DNA of 64,000 nucleotides, taken from assembly GCA_009193035.1 (NCBI GenBank), contig SWDT01000275.1, forward strand, positions 62,001 through 126,000, read 5' to 3'. The translations under genes were made by a program, and so were the position numbers. The DNA comes from Halicephalobus mephisto. Its lineage: Eukaryota > Nematoda > Chromadorea > Rhabditida > Panagrolaimidae. Numbering within the stretch: the stretch's first letter is position 1; every line of letters starts with the position of its first letter. Shown here one piece after another: positions 38,109 to 48,944 of the stretch. The notes under the pieces were generated by a model. The model saw nothing but the letters and a program-made list of their open reading frames with translations. It was not told where the DNA came from and did no database searches.

Positions 38109-40441
38109 ATGCGATTGACCTTAGACTTGCACGATCACGAGGAAAAGTCGCACCGCAAGCATGATTGCACGATTGGCAACGAGGTTTAATTTTGAATTTA
38201 TTTATTCTTCAAGAATACCAATTTTTAGGCGACAATAGATGAGTTGGAGAGTGAGGTTCAGTCAATTCTCGCAATCGATCCTGCCAATCAAGAACTCTTC
38301 TACAATGGTACACAACTTCTCATCGGTAATTGGCGAAAAGTCGGATTGAAGGACGGAGACATCGTTATTGTGGTAAGTTGAATATTTTGTTTTGCACTAT
38401 CCAGGTAAGATTTTCGGTCTAGATTTGTAGCAAAGTAAAATTCACAACGATATTTATAGATTGCTTTGCACTATTCGAACATAATTTTCGATATGCACTG
38501 TTATATTTACTTTTGTGGCTAGAATGAATTCTGAAATTGTTTTTAATAATACTGTCTTATTAGCCAACGACTAAAATAACATTTTTTAGAAGCATTCTCT
38601 CCTGAGGAACTGGTCGATTTATTTGGAGCAAGTCGACAAAATAAGAAAACTTACTACGTCTGGTGCGACAAATCGAAGGAAAGATATGGCTCTCAGAGGT
38701 CGGGAACTGTTATCACCGCTTGATAGTTCAAGATTCTTCGTCGTCTATCCTGACTTTCTCGGCAAACGTGAAGAAATCGACAGCGAGATTAATTTTCTGG
38801 TTCGTAACACAAAAAAATACATGCGACGGGCTCTCACTTCATATTTCAGTTCGCTTTTCGAAGGTCAACAACTTGAACTTGTGGAGAAGCCGAAGAAGAC
38901 AGATGGTGTACAAGTAAACACTTCTTTTTCGAACTATTCTAATATATCTAATTTTTTAGCTTGGCGTGTTCGCGTTCGTAAAAGATGGCTCTGGTCGACT
39001 TGTTAGTTCTTATTATGCGAAAACCGTCGGAATTATGCCAAAAGCGGAATTTGCCCCCGATTTGAAGCCGATCATCGATTTGACCGAACTATTCGTTTAC
39101 CAACTGTTCAAAATCATTGGCGTTGGAGCATCCGAAGTGCATGTGGTTTCTGATGGGCTTCAATCTGAATGTATTTATTTGGCCACAAAAATAAGTAAGA
39201 ACCAGTTCTGTTTTTAAGATTAATAACTAATTTAGTTGAGAATTTTCGTACGGCTTCTGGAGGAACGGTTGATCAAATGTTTGGTCGTACTTCTTCGGAA
39301 GGTAAAATTTCATGAATTTTTCAATTAAATATATCTAGTTTTAGCCGGCACAAAGCACCTCGTGACCGATGAAAAGATGATAAAACCGTTGAAAATTCTG
39401 TCTCCGTTGCTTGGTTTAGAGGATCTAATTGAGAATCAGGAGAACTACGGCTTTGTTGAACGACAACTTACAGAAGAAGAAAGAGAAGAAGGAAAAAAAG
39501 ACTCAGTGCAAGAGCTGCGAATTGTGGACTTTCGGGTAATTACTTTCATTTACAAATTAATAATACAGTCGATTTCTGATATAAGACATCCTCGGGACTC
39601 CAGCTAAAGTGGCCTTACATCAGGGGTGACTTAAATTGGAAGATAAAATTAAATAAATTTTAGTCATTTTTGGCCAAATGAGTTTTTTGATGAAGTATCT
39701 TATATTAGGATGTCTTATATACCGGAGTCGACTACAAATATTGGTCTGACGGAAAAGTTCGCGGATGGACCATTTCCAGGCCTTCAAGCCAAAATCTAAT
39801 TCAAAAACCTCAAAATATTTTTCCATATTTAGTAAATTTTTGATTTCAGAGAAAAAATTTCCGGAATTTTACCTTGCTTCCGCCTTATGTTTTGGAAAAC
39901 AAAAAATCAAACACATTTTCCCTGTATCTTTTTCGTTTTTCTATGCAAATTTTTGTCAGATAAAAGGGGCTAGGGTAAAATTCCGGAAATTTCTCCCTGA
40001 GATTAAAAATTTACTGACTAAATATGGAAAAATGTTATGAGGTTCTTTGACCATCTACTTAAAAAATCTCCAGGAAAGCCCATCCGCGAACTTTTCCACC
40101 AGACCAATAAACTTCAATATTTCAAAAATTAAAGAACCTATTAATTTCAGGTGAATGTTGCTTTGGGTTCACGAATTTCGAAGTCCAGGCAGGAAATTCC
40201 TTACTTGGAAAAGTATTTTGAAGAATAGGACATCATGAACAGCATCGACAAGGCAAGAAAGCTGGTAGAGGACGACAAAGCCATCAAAGGCAACAAGAAT
40301 CTCAACATGGATGTTTTTGACGACTACATCAAGCGGATCAAAAAGACGTTACAAGATTTCATGGATAATCGTGAGCTTCTTTCTTTCTTTAAATTTTATG
40401 TTAAATTGTTTTTAGCCAGAAAGACAAGTGCAGACGAATGA
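38109..40441 (+). CDS. Ubiquitin-like N-terminal domain protein, unknown function, in-frame TAG at 40226
   Basis: Exons 38109-38183, 38229-38372, 38590-38913, 38960-39194, 39236-39301, 39345-39535 and 40151-40228 give 370 residues. Residues 1-73 look like a beta-grasp ubiquitin-like domain (MRLTLDL...IDELESEVQSIL...ELFYNGTQLL...GLKDGDIVIV). The rest is not recognised; it has the strand-rich segment LGVFAFVKDGSGRLVSSYYA and a charged stretch, EEEREEGKKD. After YLEKYFEE comes TAG, yet the same frame stays open for 47 further codons (MNSIDKARKLVEDDKAIKGN..., to 40370) and splices in phase to 40416-40441, ending ADE-stop. The post-stop segment has the composition of a coding exon. The feature end given includes it. 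It may be readthrough, a nonsense allele or a sequence error. Confidence 0.7.
39565..39735. mobile_element. Tc1/mariner-type MITE in intron 6
   Basis: The termini are inverted: CAGTCGATTTCTGATATAAG ACATCC at the left and GGATGTCTTATATACCGGAG TCGACTA at the right. The CAGTCGA...TCGACT(G) ends flanked by TA fit small Tc1/mariner-derived elements of nematodes. Confidence 0.6.
39740..40108. mobile_element. ~369-bp foldback MITE in intron 6
   Basis: The ends ATTGGTCTGACGGAAAAGTT and CGCGGATGG pair with CCATCCGCG AACTTTTCCACCAGACCAAT. Inner segments (TTCCATATTTAGTAAATTTT versus AAAATTTACTGACTAAATAT) are inverted too, so most of the element can fold on itself. No coding capacity. Confidence 0.75.
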
Positions 40442-40689
40442 ACTTGGTGGAGCTCTTTTTTCTGATTTTATTTATATTGTATGTAAATTATGCACTGTGG
40501 GTGCAGCCTTAATTTATTACTGTCGAGTTATAATAAATGCGTTAGAATAATCGTTAAGATAACTTTGAGTTAAAAGACAAATTTGTCATTTAATACAGTC
40601 TGAACACACATTATAGAGCCATCTAATACACAAAATTTGACCAGCTATTAAAAAGTTGAAAATAAAAGCATCATCCTTTTAAATGCCTT

Positions 40690-40783
40690 AGGTGATTACT
40701 AGTTTTTTCGTCGCATGCGTGAAGAGCGATAGCTTTTTTCAGCTCTCGCATCGCATAAAACTTCTGGTCACCGACACAAAATC
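40690..40783 (+). ncRNA. Possible structured RNA downstream of the ubiquitin-like gene
   Basis: Nested arms: an outer GGTGA...CTAG pairs with CTGG-TCACC, and an inner GCATGCG...AGAGC pairs with GCTCTCGCATCGC. T- and A-rich linkers lie between. The arms contain bulges. This may be a small ncRNA, or a structure in the 3' region; no family is recognised. Confidence 0.3.
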
Positions 40784-40858
40784 AATAATCGATGTAACAC
40801 ACTCATTATAATGGCTTATTCGAATAAATAATTGAAATTGAAATTTTCATCCTCGTAA

Positions 40859-41367
40859 ATGGGCTACTTCAATTTGAATTTGACTTCCAGCGAATCAACC
40901 TTTGAATATTCATTTTCACAAGAGTTTTTAGATAAAAAATATGAAATTGGATTAGTAAAATTGGATGGAACATTAGAAATTAACAAGAAAATATAAATTT
41001 TACAAATAACAAATTTTATTACATTGTTAATGGAGTTGATCAAAATAATAATCCAATTAAAGAAGAAAAGTTTATAGATATGCCGAATGGTAAATGTGAT
41101 TTTAGTGAACTAATTACGAAAATTAATGAATTGCTGAAAAAAGATAAGGACTTCTTCAAAGCAGGTTTAAAGGAGGATAAGGTTACTATTGACATCATAA
41201 AAAGTGCATATTCGATTGACTTTAGCAAACAAAATACATTATCTAATGTTTTCGGATTTGGTGACAAAATTTTAACACATGGTAAACATGTCCCCGAAAA
41301 TAAGTACAATTCAAAAGTTATTGATCATGTTTTTATTTGGTGTAATCTGGTAGACGATTCTTGTTAA
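40859..41367 (+). pseudogene. Decayed ORF resembling a Maverick/Polinton- or adinto-like element protein
   Basis: Two open frames abut. 40859-40996 encodes about 45 residues and stops. The adjoining frame, about 40985 to 41367, runs through to a stop. A single missing base near 40985-40995 would explain the shift. The second part contains NNKFYY, MPNGKCDFSELITKI, TIDIIKSAYSIDFSKQNTL and DHVFIWCNLV. That motif order is familiar to me from uncharacterised proteins of virus-like DNA transposons in invertebrates; this is recall, not a search. No polymerase, integrase or terminal repeats are visible nearby, and the C-terminus looks truncated. Likely an old isolated fragment. Confidence 0.45.
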
Positions 41368-41379
41368 CTTATTATTATC

Positions 41380-42240
41380 AATTTCAAAAATTTTAAATTT
41401 ATAATTAAAACATGATTTTTTGAATAAAATTATTATTTCGTGTCTCAGTACGAAAAGTCCGAATTTTGAATTTTGACTTTGATTTTTGATAAAATGGATC
41501 ATAAAAATTCCAAAAAAATCAAGTGTCCCAAGGTACCCTCTCCTGTGAACAAAATTCTATTACAAAAAAAACAAAAATTTGATTTTAATTTCATAATTAC
41601 CATAACCAAACTGTTTTTAATTCATTATTGTTCTAAATTCAAATTTCGAAACTTTCAAAAAAAATACAATTTTTAAAAATTTTTTTAAATTTTCGAATTA
41701 TTTCAAAATTAATTAAAATTTATTTCTTTATATTTGAATTAAATCAATTTAGTTCAAATTTGATTCTCAATATTTTCGGAATTTTTAATTTTTAAATAAA
41801 ATTAAAATTTATTTTGGAATTTTTAATTTTTTTTTTAAATTTAATAAAATTCGAAATTTTTATTTTTCAAATTTGAATATATTCAAAATTGGCTAAAATC
41901 TGGATTTTTCAATTTTTGAAGTTGATCTATTTTAATTTAATTTAATTTTTATTTTTATTTTCGAATTAAAGTTATTTCGAAATTTTTTATTTTTAAATAA
42001 AATTAAAATTAAAATTTATTTCGGAATTAATTCAAATTAAAATTTTGAAGATAATAGATTTAGTTTTTTTAAATTTTTTAATTAAAATTATTTAGAAATT
42101 TTAAATTTTTAAATTTTAATAAAAATCGAGTTCGGATTCTTTGATTTTCAATTTCAATCAATTTTGAATCTTTTATTTTTCAAGTTTAATTTGAAATTAA
42201 TTAAAATTAATCAAAATTAAACGTGATTTATTCGAATTAA
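41380..42240. other. AT-rich intergenic DNA
   Basis: 41440-41480 carries one partial unit like those at 36.0-36.4 kb (TCTCAGTACGAAAAGTCCGA). The rest to 42240 is degenerate TTTCGAATTAAATT low-complexity sequence. 42240-42400 has normal composition and is probably the cyclin Y promoter and 5' leader. Confidence 0.65.
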
Positions 42241-42406
42241 TCCGACTCAAAAGTTGAACATCGACAGTGGTGGTCTGCTCGAGAGCGAAAATTCGTGGTC
42301 CTGACGCGCTATTTTGCGTCTCTTACTTGTTCTTGTTCGATAAACTCAGTGCGTTCGGACAGAGCACTCTCATTTGTAACTTAAAAAATTTGAATATTTG
42401 TTAAAA

Positions 42407-45400
42407 ATGGGTAATTCCTCGTGCTGTTTAAGAAGACGTGGTGAACCATCAAAAAAAGTTAATAAACAATTTCCACAAGTTCCAGTAAGTTTTATTTTTT
42501 TATTTTTTTTTTATATAAAATTTTTCAGACAAATAATTCACTCGGCAGCCGAAAAGTGTCTGTAAATTTCTTGCCTCATATAAGTGAACGAGAACTGCCA
42601 GATGGTTTGAATTTTCTCTGAAAAATCGGTTAAAAAAGTTTTTTAAGAACTCGATCCCGATCCGTCGACCCATCCCACGGTTAGGCCCACTTTCATGGAA
42701 CGAAGTCGGAGCGAAATGAAATGTGAGTTTTGGATTTTATATAATGTCTAAAATTGCTCGTTTTCTTAATTTTATATTATATAATAATCAAATTGTTTAT
42801 TTTTGGGAATATTTTACGTAACATGAAATTCTTTTTTAATGTTTTGTAGCTCCCATCATGTATAAAATTATCCTTTTTCTTAAATGTTTTATAGTTTTCA
42901 TCATATATGAAATTACTTATTTTTGAAAATATCTTGTATAATAACCAAAATTATTCATTTTTGAAAGTATTTTATATCTTATAATAACCAAAATTATTCG
43001 TTTTCGATGAAATATTTGATTTATTTTTTTGGATATATATAAATGCTTTCATATGCGAAGTTTAATGCGGGGTAACATAAAGGTTATTACAACCCACATA
43101 TTCAAATCTAGAAGTTTCTAGTTCTTCTTGGATAGAGTATATCTCAAAAAATAAATTTTGATCTTCTGAAACTGCAAAATTCTCGTAAAACTAAAATTTT
43201 AAATTAATTTCGGTTCTAGAATCCTCACCAAGACTATTCTATAGAAAAGTTTTGATTTCTATAATGTATTTGGTTAATTTCATAATTTTCTAAAATTGTA
43301 AAACTTCCCCTGTAAAACAAATTGCAGTTTAGTTTCTAGAAATTCTTGTCGAGAAACTTCCTCAAAATCCGTTTTAATTTTTGTGATATTGTGGTAATTT
43401 CAATATAATGTTTCATTTTAGTGAAAGATAATCGTCGGTCTTTCTATCCATTGGATATCAACCGGATCCACGAACCTTGTACATTGAAAAAATCAAACAG
43501 CTGTTCAACAATTTTCCTAGATGATTCAACTATTTCCCAGCCAAACTTAAAAAATACAATTAAATGCATTTCCCTCGCCATTTTTTATCATATTTCAAAC
43601 AGAAAAAACAGAGGACAAGAAAGATTGATGGAAATTTTCGAAGAAAGACTTCATCCAATTTCGGTGATTTTAATTTTTCAAATTTTAAAACTTAATTTTT
43701 AAAGTGTTTTTGGAATTTATTTTAATTTTTTAAATTTTAGCGAGAACCAATCCCTGCAGAAAGCTTATCAGTTGATCCGGAACACCGACAGATATACAGG
43801 TTCATCAGGACTTTGTTTGTTTCAGCTCAGTTAACAGCGGAATGTGCCATTATCACTCTTGTTTATATTGAACGTTTACTTACTTATGCCGAAATTGATC
43901 TGTGTCCGTCTAATTGGAGACGTATTGTTTTAGGAGCTATTATGCTAGCTTCGAAAGTTTGGGATGATCAAGCTGTTTGGAATGTCGATTACTGTCAAAT
44001 TTTGCATTATACTACAGTAGACGATATGTAAGTATAATTTAAGGAAAAAAAGTAAATAAATTTTTTAGGAACGAGCTTGAAAGACAATTCCTGGAATGTT
44101 TGGAATTTAATATCAATGTCCCAAGTTCGGTTTATTGCGAATATTATTATGAATTGAGAATGCTAGCAATTACGAATGACCTGCAGCTTCCAATTATCCA
44201 CTTTACAAAGAACGAGCGGAAAAATTAGAGTTTGTTTTTGGTAGTGTAATATTCTGGAAATTCAAAATTAGGATTTTTGTTAATTAACACTCGGAGGCCC
44301 GATTGTAATTCGGGTTGCTTTTGTAGATTTTGATATCCTGAGTTTAACTATATGTAACTTTCCAGAAAATTTTTTGGCTGGATGCATGAAAAATAAGGTT
44401 GAAAATTTGTCTGTCAGGAGACCCGAAAAATGTTAATAATTTCATTAATATGTGATTTCAAAAAACACCGATATATACGTTAGAGCCGAGAGATAATTAC
44501 CTATCGAACGATATATGAACCATTCATATCCGTTCATTTAGAGCCGAGATACAACCATTTTCCCTACCATCCCAACATCATTTCTATTTGACTTTTTTTT
44601 CTCAACTTGGGAAATAAGGAACGTGCTCTCGTGTGTACTTAGACCAACAATAGTTCTGACGTTTCATGATGAGAAACTGAACTCTTTACATTTGTATTCT
44701 GAAGAAAACCCTTCTTCAAAGGTACCAACAACAACAACATGGATTCTTTTACCCATAGGTCTTTATTTTTGTAAAATTTCTATAGTAACTCTTTAGAAAA
44801 ATACCAGCATTTTTTAGTTTCTAATAAAAGTGACATATCGTTTATTGAATATAGCGATACCGTCTTCCGGCATTGGAACACTCTTTACAAAAAACACGAT
44901 CAAACTTTTTTTTTTTAATATGAATCTTACAAAGAAAGTTCTTACATATAGCGCATCTAATATGGATAGTTTTTGCATATCGAGAGCGCAATCATAACAC
45001 TTCCCCGCTGTATTTGAACGAAATTGAATTAGACTTCTTTCTCTAAGTGTTTTTTATTAGCAGTGAAGGCGTTTATGGCTCTTCAGTGCAAGTGTTGCAA
45101 CTATATTGAGCTTATCAGATGGCTATTACAAACTGTTCTCTTATAGATTGTACATTTTTTCATAATGAATACTGCCAGCTCAAGTGGCAATCCGACCTTA
45201 TTTGGTCGGGTAGTACCAAGCCATGGTATTTTTCCTTCTTAAAAGAAAGGCCATTTTTATATTCGTTATATCTAAGATTCTAAATAGAATGCTTAGTTTT
45301 TTATTATTAATTATTGTGAAAATTACTTATTCAGAATCTCTTCAGTGAAGAATTTCATAAAATGATCAACTTCTTGTCTTTCGTCAGTTAGGTTCCTGAC

Positions 45401-46855
45401 TTCATAGGGAATAGGATCCAGAAGAGGTTCATTGAGATTTGATCTTTTGTCAGTCCAAGGACGACTACTGAAGCGGGATAAATTCTTCTTGATGACTGCG
45501 AAGTAGTAACTTCAGATTCATGATTTCGAAGTAGATCATCATAGTCTCCTTCTTCGAAAACATCAAAAAGCTCGAATCCTTGATAATTATACTCAGAATC
45601 AGAAGAAAATCTTCATCTTCAGAGTGGTTCATTGTAAAAGTATAGAACAAAAACAAACAAAACTGATGATTAAATAATGTTGTGTTGAAATCCTTATGGT
45701 AGTAATATCGACAGTCAAAAACCGTGCTTGCAATCAAATTATTCTTAGAGGGAAAATTAAGAATCAAAAATCATCTTATATCAAAAAAAAAGAGACATGG
45801 TTTCTTTTATAAACTAACCTATGTTGTTATTGTTGGTACCTTTGAAGAAGAGTTTTCTTCAGAATACAAATGTAAAGAGTTCAGTTTCTCATCGTGAAAC
45901 GTCAGAACTATTATTGGTCTAAGTACACACGAGAGCACGTTCCTTATCTCCCAAGTTGAGAAAAAAAGTCAAATAGAAATGATGTTGGGATGGTAGGGAA
46001 AATGGTTGTATCTCGGCTCTAAATGAACGGATATGAATGGTTCATATATCGTTCGATAGATAATCATCTCTCGATTCTAACGTATATATCGGTGTTTTTT
46101 GAAATCACATATTAATGAAATTATTAACATTTTTCGGGTCTCCTGACAGACAAATTTTCAACTTTATTTTTCATGTGTCCAGCCAAAAAATTTTCTGGAA
46201 AGTTACATATAGTTAAACTCAGAATATCAAAATCTACCAAAAGCAACCCGAATTACAATCGGGCCTCCGAGTGTTAATGAAAATTAAAATAATTTGTTGA
46301 TTTTTTTATAATTTTGTAATTTTACAGAATTTTGGAAAAATCCAAAATTAAATTTATGAATTTTTTGAATTTTTAAAGAATTAAAATACCTTAAAATTCT
46401 TGTTTTACGTGTTGATTTTGTAATCTTGTGTAATTTCTAAATTAATCATGAGAAATTCAAATTTAACTTTTTTGAAAATTACTTCAAAGGAGATTTTTGG
46501 TTTTTCTGAAAGTTAAAGTAATTTGTAATTTTGTTATTTTACATGGTTTTGGAATTAATAATTTTAGATTTGTTCTGAAATTTGTATGGGAATTTTTAGA
46601 TTAGGATATATGGGAGATTTAACTTTTTACTGAAATTGTACTTAGGATTAGATATGAAAGTACTTATAGATGTCCGAAAAAGCAATGCTGAGATTCTAAT
46701 AACTTTCCGAAAATGAATTGCTTTTTTTGTAATAAAATTCGTTTCAGGCACTGAGTAAGATTTATGAAGATAAAATTCTCCAACCGAACGGGCCATTGAA
46801 GAGATCCCATTCTGCGGATCAATTGAAGAGAAGAGCTCCGGTAATTATCCCATGA
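42407..46855 (+). CDS. Cyclin Y homolog, one-base frameshift and transposon in last intron
   Basis: Exons 42407-42484, 42529-42604, 42648-42722, 43422-43663, 43741-44027, 44069-44231 and 46748-46855. Cyclin Y is N-myristoylated (MGNSSCC) and recruits CDK14/16-type kinases to membranes; in worms it acts in synapse remodelling. Highly conserved blocks are present: [57 protein letters not shown] and [10 protein letters not shown]. In exon 6 the frame runs NDLQLP and then hits a stop, while the frame shifted by one base continues with the family sequence [12 protein letters not shown]; one A is missing near 44197-44202. The last exon (ALSKIYEDK...[14 protein letters not shown]) is intact. Exon 3 requires a TTTTAAG acceptor. 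The frameshift may be an assembly error or true decay. Confidence 0.85.
44285..46277 (-). mobile_element. piggyBac-like element with ~453-bp TIRs, internally deleted
   Basis: The element spans 44289-46273 and is flanked on both sides by TTAA (44285-44288, 46274-46277). Ends read CACTCGGAGGCCCGATTG and its complement. Terminal inverted repeats of about 453 bases (44289-44741 and 45821-46273) are nearly identical. The minus strand between them carries pieces of a piggyBac-type transposase: an acidic N-terminus (MNHSEDEDF near 45630), the block [18 protein letters not shown] with MKFFTEEIL (near 45430-45340), and a C-terminal Cys-rich domain ([15 protein letters not shown]...FCKEC near 44985-44880). 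The central catalytic part is missing and the frame is broken, so it is non-autonomous. It lies wholly within the last intron of cyclin Y. Confidence 0.88.
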
Positions 46856-47390
46856 ACAGACAATACAAATGATTAGAAAAAGTGCATCTAAAGGACTTGT
46901 TATCTTTTTTTCACCTCTTTGCCAATCTATATCATGCTTTCATTAAGTATAATTAACGATTGTTTTCCATATTTACGGGATTTTTGGTAGTTTTTATATT
47001 TTTGCCCAGATATGCGTTTGTGCAATGCTCGCCATAAAATGTCCGACGTTATGTGTAATACAGTATATGAAGAACAAGAATAATGAGGGAAAGTGGAATT
47101 TTCAGGGTATTTCGTAATTTACTACTATTTGGCGTTGTGACGGTCGAATGCCAATTGTTAATTTTGGATGATTTTTTTAATTTATAAATTTTTTTTTCTT
47201 AAAATGCGTAATTATAGTCTAAGAAATAGGAATAATGAGGAGAAGAGGAGTTTTCAGGGTATTTCGTAATTTATTATTATTATTTGGCGTTGTGAAGGTC
47301 GAATGCCAATTGTTAATTTTGGATGATTTTTGTTTTTTTTTAATTTTTGTATTTTTTGTATTTTTTGAGTTATTTGTTTATTTTTTCAGG
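46856..47390 (+). other. Intergenic cyclin Y / PITHD1 with a ~150-bp duplication
   Basis: Two copies (about 47085-47175 and 47232-47325) share TTTTCAGGGTATTTCGTAAT and GGTCGAATGCCAATTGTTAA. The second leads into the acceptor TTTTTTCAGG in front of the PITHD1 ATG, so the sequence may be a duplicated promoter/outron. Confidence 0.7.
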
Positions 47391-48672
47391 ATGTGTGATC
47401 ACAATCATGGACACGGTGGTGGCGGATGTGCTTCAGAGGTTTCGGAAGTTATATCGGCTGAACAAGGAATCGAGTACAACTTGGATAGTTTTATCGACAA
47501 AGATAAAGTTACAGTTTTAAATGAAAAAATAGAAGGATCTGGTGTATTTGTTTTCAAACCATGGAGAGAACATCTTGATAAGTAAGTTTTAATCATTTTT
47601 CATATATGAAAATTATTTTTCAGAACACATTATGTGGAGAGCGATGTCGATGAAGAAATCGTTTTCAATATACCTTTTACGGCGCATGTTAGAATTACTG
47701 GTGTTACTGTCATGGGGGAATTGGAAGACAATCATCCTTCTCGAGTTCGGATATTCAAGGATCGCGAAGCTGTGGGTTTTTTGAAATATTTTTTAACAAA
47801 AAAAAAACAACCGATTTTCGATCGGCATCAGTTGGGGTTTTTTCCACATGTCTTTGTACTTTCATATATCAAAACCAACCTTGGAGAGTAGATATAAGCT
47901 GAGGTACCTTATGTACCCTGATTTAGAAGTTTCTAGATGTATTTAGGAAAAATACAGTTCTAAAATATTGGTTACGAAATCATCACGCAAAATTGAAATT
48001 GTTCCATAAACTACTTTGGTTTTTAGAATCTTCTATGTCTTTGGAATTATTTCTTAAACATGCTGATATATGATATTTTGATATATGACTAATCCACCAT
48101 CGTGTGAAATTATGAAATTACCACAGAAAACCGAAATTTTAGGCCACTTCAGCTATTAGTTTTTCATAAACCCTTCTTGGAATTACTTCGTGATGTTTAT
48201 ATCTAATTTTTAGTATCTGATTAATTAGAAAATTGTGTAAAATCAAATAATTATCTAGGAAAACTGAAATTCCAGACTGTTTTAGTTTCTGGAATCCTAA
48301 ACTTTATGTCTGGATAATTTCGTAACAAAAATTACTTAAATTTTTGCAATAGTATGACTGTAATAATTGCAGATGTCGTTTTCTGATTTGGAAGGAGCGA
48401 AACCGGACCAAGAAATGCAGTTGAAACAGGACGATGAAGCCAAAATAGATTATCCTTTGATAGCGAGCAAGTTTGCGGATGTCCATCATTTGACGCTCCA
48501 TTTCCCTACGAATTTCGGGAATGAAGTGACCAGGATCTATTATATCGGTCTTCGTGGACAATTCCAACATAATTTTAGAGAAAAAATTGCTATTGCCACA
48601 TACGAAGCTCGTCCAATGGCTGATGATCACAAACATTCTCTTCCGAACGATGTCCATCATCATGTTTGTTAA
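47391..48672 (+). CDS. PITH domain protein, PITHD1 homolog
   Basis: Exons 47391-47581, 47624-47771 and 48373-48672, in phase, 212 residues, about the length of human PITHD1. It begins with the family's His/Gly-rich MCDHNHGHGGGGC, followed by GIEYNLDSFIDKDKV, YVESDVDEEIVFNIPFTAHV and FYIGLRGQF-like RIYYIGLRGQF. A PITH domain (proteasome-interacting thioredoxin-type) covers most of the protein; no thioredoxin domain is attached. PITHD1 binds the 26S proteasome and affects cell differentiation in mammals. The donor of exon 2 is GTGGGT. The ATG sits one base behind TTTTTTCAG, which suggests a spliced leader. The C-terminus ends in a His-rich tail (DVHHHVC). Confidence 0.93.
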
Positions 48673-48884
48673 AATAACGAGTACTTATTACTTTTCCTTG
48701 TCTTATTTGTTCGAATTGATATAAAAATTTATAGAAAGAAAAACTTTTTTGGTTTTTATCACTTGTTTTAATGCATTTGGAAGGACAAAGACTCGGAAGA
48801 AGCTCCTGATAAGCTCCCCAGCATGATGGTTCGTGATGATAATGATGTGCGTCATGGCCAAGCCCATGACCAGGGACCAAGGGG

Positions 48885-48895
48885 GATATATAAAG
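48885..48895 (+). promoter_or_regulatory. TATA box of the trypsin-like gene
   Basis: GATATATAAAG lies 50 bases upstream of the start codon in a non-AT-rich stretch, and is close to the box of the astacin gene. Confidence 0.6.
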
Positions 48896-48944
48896 CCTCT
48901 TCAGAATACAGTTATGATTGTTTCTGCATTAGAGTTCTGCAGTC

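Noticed and set aside
39765..40040. 91-codon open frame in intron 6 of the ubiquitin-like gene
   Set aside because: It lies inside the foldback MITE and has no domain.
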